Below, piece after piece: positions 21,641-26,699 of a stretch of 26,699 nucleotides of DNA (position 1 is its first letter; the number at the start of each line of letters is the position of its first letter). The position numbers and the translations under genes were made by a program. The notes under the pieces are model-generated. The model saw nothing but the letters and a program-made list of their open reading frames with translations, had not been told where the DNA came from and ran no database searches. Origin of the DNA: a bacterium (GTDB lineage Bacteria > Actinomycetota > Acidimicrobiia > UBA5794 > ZC4RG35); NCBI GenBank assembly GCA_028819835.1, contig JAPPKR010000135.1:1-26699 (forward strand). Direction: 5' to 3'.

Positions 21641-22777
21641 TCACGAGACGAGCCACGGTCGGTATCCGGTCTCGTCATAACGGGCCTGAGCAAGGAGTCG
21701 TTCCATTTCAACGATCAGTTCCTCAGTCATCTCATGTTCCCCTGCCAAGATGGCATCAACATCTCTACGCTGAACCACTCGTCTCAGAATGCCCTTGGCG
21801 ATTACGCACTCATCGACTGGGGCTGGGGGGGTTGGGGAGAGCGGGTCCGGCGAAGGCGCAATCACCGGCTCGAAACGAAGAGCGAGCGAGACCAGGTCCT
21901 CGCAGGTAGCACCCGGGTCGATCCGGTATCCATGTGTACTAGCTAGGTCAGCGTTACTGATGTTTTGGGCCTGTACCATCTCCGACAGCCACTTACCTAT
22001 AGCAGCAATCATGAGAATAAGGAAGTCAACATCGTTGCACTTCGCAGAATCAATGCAAGTGACATCAGACTCTAATAGAAGCTGACACTCTTCGGCGAAT
22101 CCCTCACAATTGGTGACATTTTTGCGAAACACGTTCATGAGCCGCTTCTCGGCTTCAACATCGAAAAACCCTCGGCCTATCCTCGTCGTGACGAATAGAA
22201 GCCATGGGGTGTGGATTCGAGATTGGAAGGCCACAAGCCGCGCAAGCGCGTCGTATATCTGTCTATCTGCCTGCGGTGGGTCGGAAGCCAGTCCGTCGCA
22301 AAGGTCGATGTTGACAACGTCGAAAGGACCGAGAGACTTGACATGAGACCATGCGACCGACTCCTCGCTTCCAATGCGCCGAAAGTCATCGTGAATGACG
22401 TTGGATTGGGGATCGACATTCTGCAACGCACGCACTTCGTTGAGCGAAACATTCAGTTCGTAATGAGCAGGACTCCCTGGCTGGGCTTCGGTGTTGAATC
22501 CGAGAAAACGTAATGGGCGATCGTTTGGGCGGCAGATTTCTTCGTACAAGTACCGCAGATCGATCAGGTCTGTTCCCGGAAGACCCAGGTAGCGCAATGG
22601 TTGGTCTGGTTCCCGCTGACTGTAGAGTCGTCGGAGTAAGGCGGACCATTGTTTTCTTCTGACGAACTGTTTGCGTGGCTTGTGCCACGGCTTAAAGTCC
22701 TTAGGAGCCGCCAAGGTGGGCTGGTAGTGAACGTCACCAAAGATTTCCGCGACGAGTTCGTCCGATCGGTCGTTCAA
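21641..22777 (-). CDS. Putative degenerate Rossmann methyltransferase-like partner of the GHKL ATPase
   Basis: 378 residues, not assigned to a named family. A basic, Trp/Lys-rich N-terminus (FKPWHKPRKQFVRRKQW) is followed by a region with Rossmann methyltransferase-like strand ends. These are RYLGLPGTDLIDL (67-73, like motif I), RFLGFNTEA (acidic end of strand 2, E98), NVIHDDF (D130/D131) and DVVNIDLCDG (155-162, like motif IV). The glycine loop is not canonical, so catalysis is doubtful. A Pro-rich linker (about 307-322) leads to a charged helical tail. The start TTG 22777 overlaps the ATPase stop (TTGA), with GAGGT upstream, so the two proteins are probably made together and may form a complex. 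The fold assignment is inference from motif spacing by eye. Confidence 0.75.
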   Translation of the reverse strand: MNDRSDELVAEIFGDVHYQPTLAAPKDFKPWHKPRKQFVRRKQWSALLRRLYSQREPDQPLRYLGLPGTDLIDLRYLYEEICRPNDRPLRFLGFNTEAQPGSPAHYELNVSLNEVRALQNVDPQSNVIHDDFRRIGSEESVAWSHVKSLGPFDVVNIDLCDGLASDPPQADRQIYDALARLVAFQSRIHTPWLLFVTTRIGRGFFDVEAEKRLMNVFRKNVTNCEGFAEECQLLLESDVTCIDSAKCNDVDFLILMIAAIGKWLSEMVQAQNISNADLASTHGYRIDPGATCEDLVSLALRFEPVIAPSPDPLSPTPPAPVDECVIAKGILRRVVQRRDVDAILAGEHEMTEELIVEMERLLAQARYDETGYRPWLVS

Positions 22778-24738
22778 ATCTCGGATACCTCAAGAACCCT
22801 GCGCACATAGGCAAGAAGCCGTTCCTGCTGCGGGCCATTGAGATCCTCAAGAATTCCATGCGCAGCGAGGAGTTGAACAATCGCTCGCAACTTTCTCGCG
22901 GTCTGCTCGTCCTGACGTGCTGACAGCCCTCGGCGTCTATCAAAAACAGCTGCTCGCCTGAACCGGTAGGCACCATGCTGGGCATCAAACAGCTGCTCCT
23001 CAGCGTCGTAGAAGTTGACCGGGGGTGGCTCTGCACCAGGATCGTCAGTCTCTAACCGCCAGGCATTGGTAACGATTCTCCATAGTATTTCCTCTTCCTC
23101 GGCTACGGCTGCTTCCCGATGACTCTTGCGAATCGTTGCGGCAATGCGTTTCTGTACCGTTGCCACTTGCCTGAGGGAGGTGTGGAGCCACTTCGTGATG
23201 TAAACAACATGAGGATGGGCGTAGTTGAACGACTCGCGATCAATGTTCAGCGCCCCCTCCATGCCCTTTGACACAAAGACCTCACATGAGATTTGTCGTA
23301 GACGGGTCTGTTCAGAGACCTGATACCGCATGAACGTAGGGTCGAATAGGGTCCCACTCGATCCGTGAAGCCTCACAAGGACACCTCGATTCTCCGTAGG
23401 AACGATCTTTGGTGCCCACATCAGATATGCTTCGAATTCGAGCGGACCGCCTGTAAGCGCGGCCTCCACTCCCTCAAACTCCTCCCGACAACGTCCCACG
23501 AATAGGATGGGCTTCTTGACCGCGTGGGCGGTAGGGGGAAGGTCGAGGAAGGCGAGAGGCCGAGCTAGCTGGAGGTCATCAAAAAGCACGGTGAAGTCGC
23601 TCCCAAGCAAGGTACCGGATCCAATTGACGTTTTGCTGCGAATGGTTTCGCAGCCTGCGAGTACAAACTGGGTTGGACTACCACGGCCAGCAAGGGGCAT
23701 TTCGAAGAGGTAGGCGTTGTCCTGCAGCGGAAGGTCGAAAGGATTACCCTCAACGTACGGCACAGGAATTGCAAGGCTCAACTGCCAGACCATTCGAAGG
23801 TAGTAGTCAAATATGCGTATTAGCTGCGGGTTTGGCACTCCTCTATTAGAGCGTTGCCAGACAGCTGCGACCAGCTTCTTGAAAGCCGTCTCCGGGTGAT
23901 CAGTGTCAGTCCATGGAAGGCTTCTGTAGTCAGAGTCGTTACCCTGCAAAGCATCAAAGTCGTCTCGCCTCACACGACCTATGTGAAAGTCAGGTGGCCT
24001 GAGGTCCCTCGCTAGGTCGGTGTCAAAGCCATCGCCGTCGGAATCGATCGCAGCCCATACATCACGACTCTGGAGCGTGTCCCGAGTCTGGGGTCGGATA
24101 TCCGTCAGAATGATTGTCGTACCCTGCGAATCAGTGTCAGCAGCTGGTTCCCGCCAGATGTTCACTCTTCCCGCCTCGTAGTCTTCACCCTCCCCTGTCG
24201 AAGGCCCGCCTTCGTCCGAGTCCTGGCGGAGCACGACCGAAGCTACAGTACGGAAAGGATCTCCAGTTGTCTTCGTAATGATCTGGAAGCGGTGGGTCAG
24301 TTGGGCAATTGAAAAGAGGCCGATTCCGATCTTTCCTATGAGCCGACGGCCTGATGGACTGTACGCGGGGTCCGTCCTGTTGGTAATGCCAAGTTCGGCT
24401 CCAAGCATTGACCGTTTGGCACTCCCACCGATGTTGCGGATGAGGTGAGCCAGAGCGGCAGGTGTCATTCCGATACCGTCGTCCGCAATAGACAGCACGC
24501 TGAACCTAGGCCTATCAGTCTTTATGACTACCTGGGAGGCATCAGCATCATAGGCATTGGATATGAGTTCTCGGATAGCTGACCCTGGCTGCCTGTAGAT
24601 ACCGTCTGTTACACGGGACAGCACCCGCTCGCTTGTCTGGAGTGTCGTGTCGACAGGAGACGACGGGGTGCTGCTTTCGATGAGGTCAGCAAGTTCGGCG
24701 TCATTCCCTGCCTGTACCGTATCATGGAGATGGTTCAT
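22774..24738 (-). CDS. GHKL ATPase of the MutL/MORC/Hsp90 type, DNA-modification associated
   Basis: 654 residues. The N-terminal Bergerat ATP-binding fold has the N-box AIRELISNAYDADAS (E57, N61), G1 box ADDGIGM (D86-x-G-x-G90) and G2 box GRRLIGKIGIGLFS (G135-G140), plus TKTTGDPF. A second-domain region (about 330-480) and a charged helical C-terminus (QKRIAATIRKSHREAAVAEE) follow. MutL/MORC-like ATPases are established components of a class of restriction-modification loci, where they are thought to act as ATP-driven clamps on DNA. ATG 24738 overlaps the stop of a 45-codon ORF (ATGA), and its own stop overlaps the next start. No nuclease motif is visible in it. Confidence 0.9.
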   Translation of the reverse strand: MNHLHDTVQAGNDAELADLIESSTPSSPVDTTLQTSERVLSRVTDGIYRQPGSAIRELISNAYDADASQVVIKTDRPRFSVLSIADDGIGMTPAALAHLIRNIGGSAKRSMLGAELGITNRTDPAYSPSGRRLIGKIGIGLFSIAQLTHRFQIITKTTGDPFRTVASVVLRQDSDEGGPSTGEGEDYEAGRVNIWREPAADTDSQGTTIILTDIRPQTRDTLQSRDVWAAIDSDGDGFDTDLARDLRPPDFHIGRVRRDDFDALQGNDSDYRSLPWTDTDHPETAFKKLVAAVWQRSNRGVPNPQLIRIFDYYLRMVWQLSLAIPVPYVEGNPFDLPLQDNAYLFEMPLAGRGSPTQFVLAGCETIRSKTSIGSGTLLGSDFTVLFDDLQLARPLAFLDLPPTAHAVKKPILFVGRCREEFEGVEAALTGGPLEFEAYLMWAPKIVPTENRGVLVRLHGSSGTLFDPTFMRYQVSEQTRLRQISCEVFVSKGMEGALNIDRESFNYAHPHVVYITKWLHTSLRQVATVQKRIAATIRKSHREAAVAEEEEILWRIVTNAWRLETDDPGAEPPPVNFYDAEEQLFDAQHGAYRFRRAAVFDRRRGLSARQDEQTARKLRAIVQLLAAHGILEDLNGPQQERLLAYVRRVLEVSEI

Positions 24739-24872
24739 CGTTCTCCCAGGGGCAAGACGTAGAGCGAACCCCTTCTAGTGGGGATAGGGCAACCAATGTC
24801 AGAAAACTCCACAAACACCCGCGTCGACCGAGGAGTCTGATAGATAACGTAAACCGCGGCGGCGCTTCCCAT
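24735..24872 (-). CDS. 45-residue ORF coupled to the ATPase gene
   Basis: ATG 24872 is preceded by AAGGA (9 bp spacing) and encodes MGSAAAVYVIYQTPRSTRVF, continuing to ...RRGSLYVLPLGER. The stop TGA overlaps the ATPase start codon (ATGA), the same style of overlap as the next gene junction. It fills most of the gap between the methyltransferase fusion and the ATPase. The product is beta-rich, with one Cys (GCPIPTRRG) and no known motif. Good ribosome site plus exact overlap argue for translation; short length argues for caution. It could be only a coupling leader. Confidence 0.5.
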   Translation of the reverse strand: MGSAAAVYVIYQTPRSTRVFVEFSDIGCPIPTRRGSLYVLPLGER

Positions 24873-24928
24873 GGCTGAACATCCTTGAGTGGAAGGATAG
24901 GGACCTTTGGTGGCGCATTCTTCTGGAC

Positions 24929-26659
24929 CTAGGAGAGGTATTTCTGGAGATGCTCCGCTATAGCGCGTGCAAGGGGCGGCGGCACAGCATTAGCCACCTG
25001 AAGCGGTTGGTTAGAGCGGACACCGGCGAACACGAAGCTATCGGGAAACCCCTGAATCCGGGCAGCTTCCCGCACAGATATAGTTCGGTCCAGTAAAGGA
25101 TGTACGGGTAGTGCCCGATGGCCTGCGATCAGCGTCTTGGCAAGAGTTCCGCTGAGCCTCCTGTAGGAGATCGGCCCTGTACCCGGTTGTATCTTCTTGA
25201 TCTTCTCTATCACATGGGGCGCATGTGACATAGTGGAGGCGTTAAATATCGGTTTCCCCTCAAATACCCCATATTCCAACTCGACACCAGGACCCAGATC
25301 CGGCAGATCGGAGAGCGTTTCCGTAAGTGTGGGGGTGCGGGGTAGCAACTCCCCGTCCAGCGGGCCTTCCGGCCTAGGCGGAAGGTGTGAGGGTGGGGGC
25401 GGCGGCGGCGCTTCCCCAAGATCTGCCCTCCGAGCTAGAAACACAAAGCGTACTCTATTCTGGCTAACTCCGTATTCTGAAGCCTTCATACGAGCGGGCT
25501 GGGCCACCTTATATCCGGCGTCAGTCAACGCCAACCGGATTCGTTCAACAAATTTGACGCCCCTCACGTCCCGCAGACCCAGCACATTCTCGATAACAAC
25601 CAATTCTGGCCGAAGCAGGGAAGCAAACCGAGCAACCTCTTCGTAAAGACGGTTTGAGGGATGGTCTGGATCCCTTCTCCCCGCCAGAGAATAACCCTGG
25701 CACGGAGTCCCAGCTAAAAGTACCGCCACATCATCGGTATTTGGAATGAACCTCCGTATGTCCTCTTCATCGATTCGCGTCACATCCCTTTCCAACACAG
25801 GAGTACCTGGATGGTTGAGTCGGTACGTCTGTGCAGCGTCTCGGTCGTTATCCACCGCCAAGACCACCCGGAAGCCGGCTTGAACAAACCCGTATCCCAA
25901 GCCCCCTGCCCCAGCGAACAATTCCACAACCTTTGGCTTCCGGCACGGACCATCAATGGACGCCTGCCCTGTTGCGCAGAATGAAACTAGCACACACTCT
26001 CCACATCTCGCCTGTCGAGACCGGCAGGCGGCCCGCCCATGATGGACCAAGTTGGCATGGAATCGCCTACGAATCTTGTTAGGGATCAAGCACTCGATGT
26101 CGTCATGCTGAGGCTTGCCCTTCCGCCGCTCAATAACCTCTAACCTTTCCAGCACTCGCCGCACATGCGTGTCAACAGCAAAGGCCTCCCGTTGCAGTGA
26201 ATAGGCCATAATGCACCTCGCTGTCTTGGGCCCAATACCCGGCAACCCAACGAGGAATTCCAGCACCTCATCGTCGTCCATACCATCCAAGAAATCCAAG
26301 CTAAGTGACCCCTTGACACCTCTTCTGTCGTTCTCCTCAGCAACTGCTAGCAGGAATAGGTGGAGGGTGGCCGCTCTCCTCTCCTGCAACCCGCCAGGCC
26401 TCAGGATGTCAACGAGCTCTTCAACCGGAGATTCCAGTACCTCTTCCCAGGTTCCATAAGTTGCCTTGAGTCGGCTAAAGACCTGCCGGTAAATACTCTC
26501 TCGTGTTTGCAGGCTCAATAAGATGTACACGGCTTCATCAAGAGGGTCATCAAGGTTCCCAAGATCTGCCGACCTGTATGTCAACTCGAGTAGCTCGTCC
26601 GCACGGGTGATGACCTCCTGGACAGACAATCGATCGATTTGAGGGCGGTCGGCGATCAT
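24929..26659 (-). CDS. Fusion of endonuclease III-like DNA glycosylase and DNA cytosine-5 methyltransferase
   Basis: 576 residues. Residues about 15-232 are an HhH-GPD glycosylase: hairpin GLPGIGPKTA with K145 at the lyase-lysine position, D163 in AFAVDTHV, and a 4Fe-4S loop C212-x6-C219-x2-C222-x5-C228, as in endonuclease III. Residues 243-576 are a C5 methyltransferase: motif I ELFAGAGGLG (246-255), motif IV GTPCQGYS (nucleophile C320), motif VI ENV (357-359), motif VIII QNRVRF (400-405), a short target-recognition region with a Pro run (about 410-500), and motifs IX-X to QVANAVPP. Both halves look intact. The methyltransferase makes 5-methylcytosine; the glycosylase may remove thymine arising from its deamination, or attack modified DNA. 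ATG 26659 has GAGGACTAGGCG just upstream. It is first in the operon. Confidence 0.95.
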   Translation of the reverse strand: MIADRPQIDRLSVQEVITRADELLELTYRSADLGNLDDPLDEAVYILLSLQTRESIYRQVFSRLKATYGTWEEVLESPVEELVDILRPGGLQERRAATLHLFLLAVAEENDRRGVKGSLSLDFLDGMDDDEVLEFLVGLPGIGPKTARCIMAYSLQREAFAVDTHVRRVLERLEVIERRKGKPQHDDIECLIPNKIRRRFHANLVHHGRAACRSRQARCGECVLVSFCATGQASIDGPCRKPKVVELFAGAGGLGYGFVQAGFRVVLAVDNDRDAAQTYRLNHPGTPVLERDVTRIDEEDIRRFIPNTDDVAVLLAGTPCQGYSLAGRRDPDHPSNRLYEEVARFASLLRPELVVIENVLGLRDVRGVKFVERIRLALTDAGYKVAQPARMKASEYGVSQNRVRFVFLARRADLGEAPPPPPPSHLPPRPEGPLDGELLPRTPTLTETLSDLPDLGPGVELEYGVFEGKPIFNASTMSHAPHVIEKIKKIQPGTGPISYRRLSGTLAKTLIAGHRALPVHPLLDRTISVREAARIQGFPDSFVFAGVRSNQPLQVANAVPPPLARAIAEHLQKYLS

Positions 26660-26699
26660 CGCCTAGTCCTCATGGTTTGGGTGGTTGGTGGGGTCGAGG

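Overview
The window reads as a chromosomal segment of a high-GC Gram-positive bacterium, most likely an actinomycete-type organism (Actinomycetota, perhaps the Acidimicrobiia; this placement is inference). Supporting points are many GTG/TTG starts, two TetR-family regulators, a clipped alpha-E/transglutaminase operon, large secreted proteins with lipobox or Sec signals, S-layer-homology and fibronectin III modules, and an actinobacterial-style IS3 transposase. No rRNA, tRNA or CRISPR array was seen.

Layout. (1) 1-1201: 3' end of an alpha-E domain gene, overlapping a transglutaminase-like protease gene. (2) 1350-6952, minus strand: a 1383-residue secreted subtilase carrying TolB-like and RCC1-like propellers, preceded by a small lipoprotein and two small membrane-anchored proteins. 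(3) 7171-10815, minus: a 1214-residue secreted metzincin-type metalloprotease with SLH, FN3 and paired C-terminal modules. (4) 10816-16840: a patchwork of decayed and regulatory DNA. It holds a frameshifted lipoprotein remnant, two divergent TetR genes, a TolB-like lipoprotein, an IS3-family relic joined to the 3' end of a second transglutaminase gene, a small hypothetical gene and a Cu/Zn superoxide dismutase lipoprotein. A 17-bp near-palindromic motif occurs three times here, upstream of cell-envelope genes. (5) 16839-19989: a leader of overlapping mini-ORFs, then a secreted protein with 16 cysteine-paired RCC1-like repeats. (6) 20257-26659: a visibly more AT-rich accessory island with a P4-type tyrosine integrase convergent to a tight operon.

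That operon is the strongest candidate for an undescribed system. Its first gene fuses an endonuclease III-type (HhH-GPD plus 4Fe-4S) DNA glycosylase/lyase to a complete DNA cytosine-5 methyltransferase. It is followed by a possible 45-residue ORF, a MutL/MORC/Hsp90-like GHKL ATPase and a protein resembling a degenerate Rossmann methyltransferase. The last three reading frames overlap each other at stop/start. MutL/MORC-like ATPases beside cytosine methyltransferases are known from restriction-modification loci. The covalent glycosylase-methyltransferase fusion and the absence of a recognisable restriction nuclease make this version unusual. The glycosylase may repair deaminated 5-methylcytosine, or may itself be the DNA-cleaving effector; sequence alone cannot decide.

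Elsewhere the window is dominated by surface and secreted proteins: proteases, propellers and repeat proteins that share the same modules in different orders.
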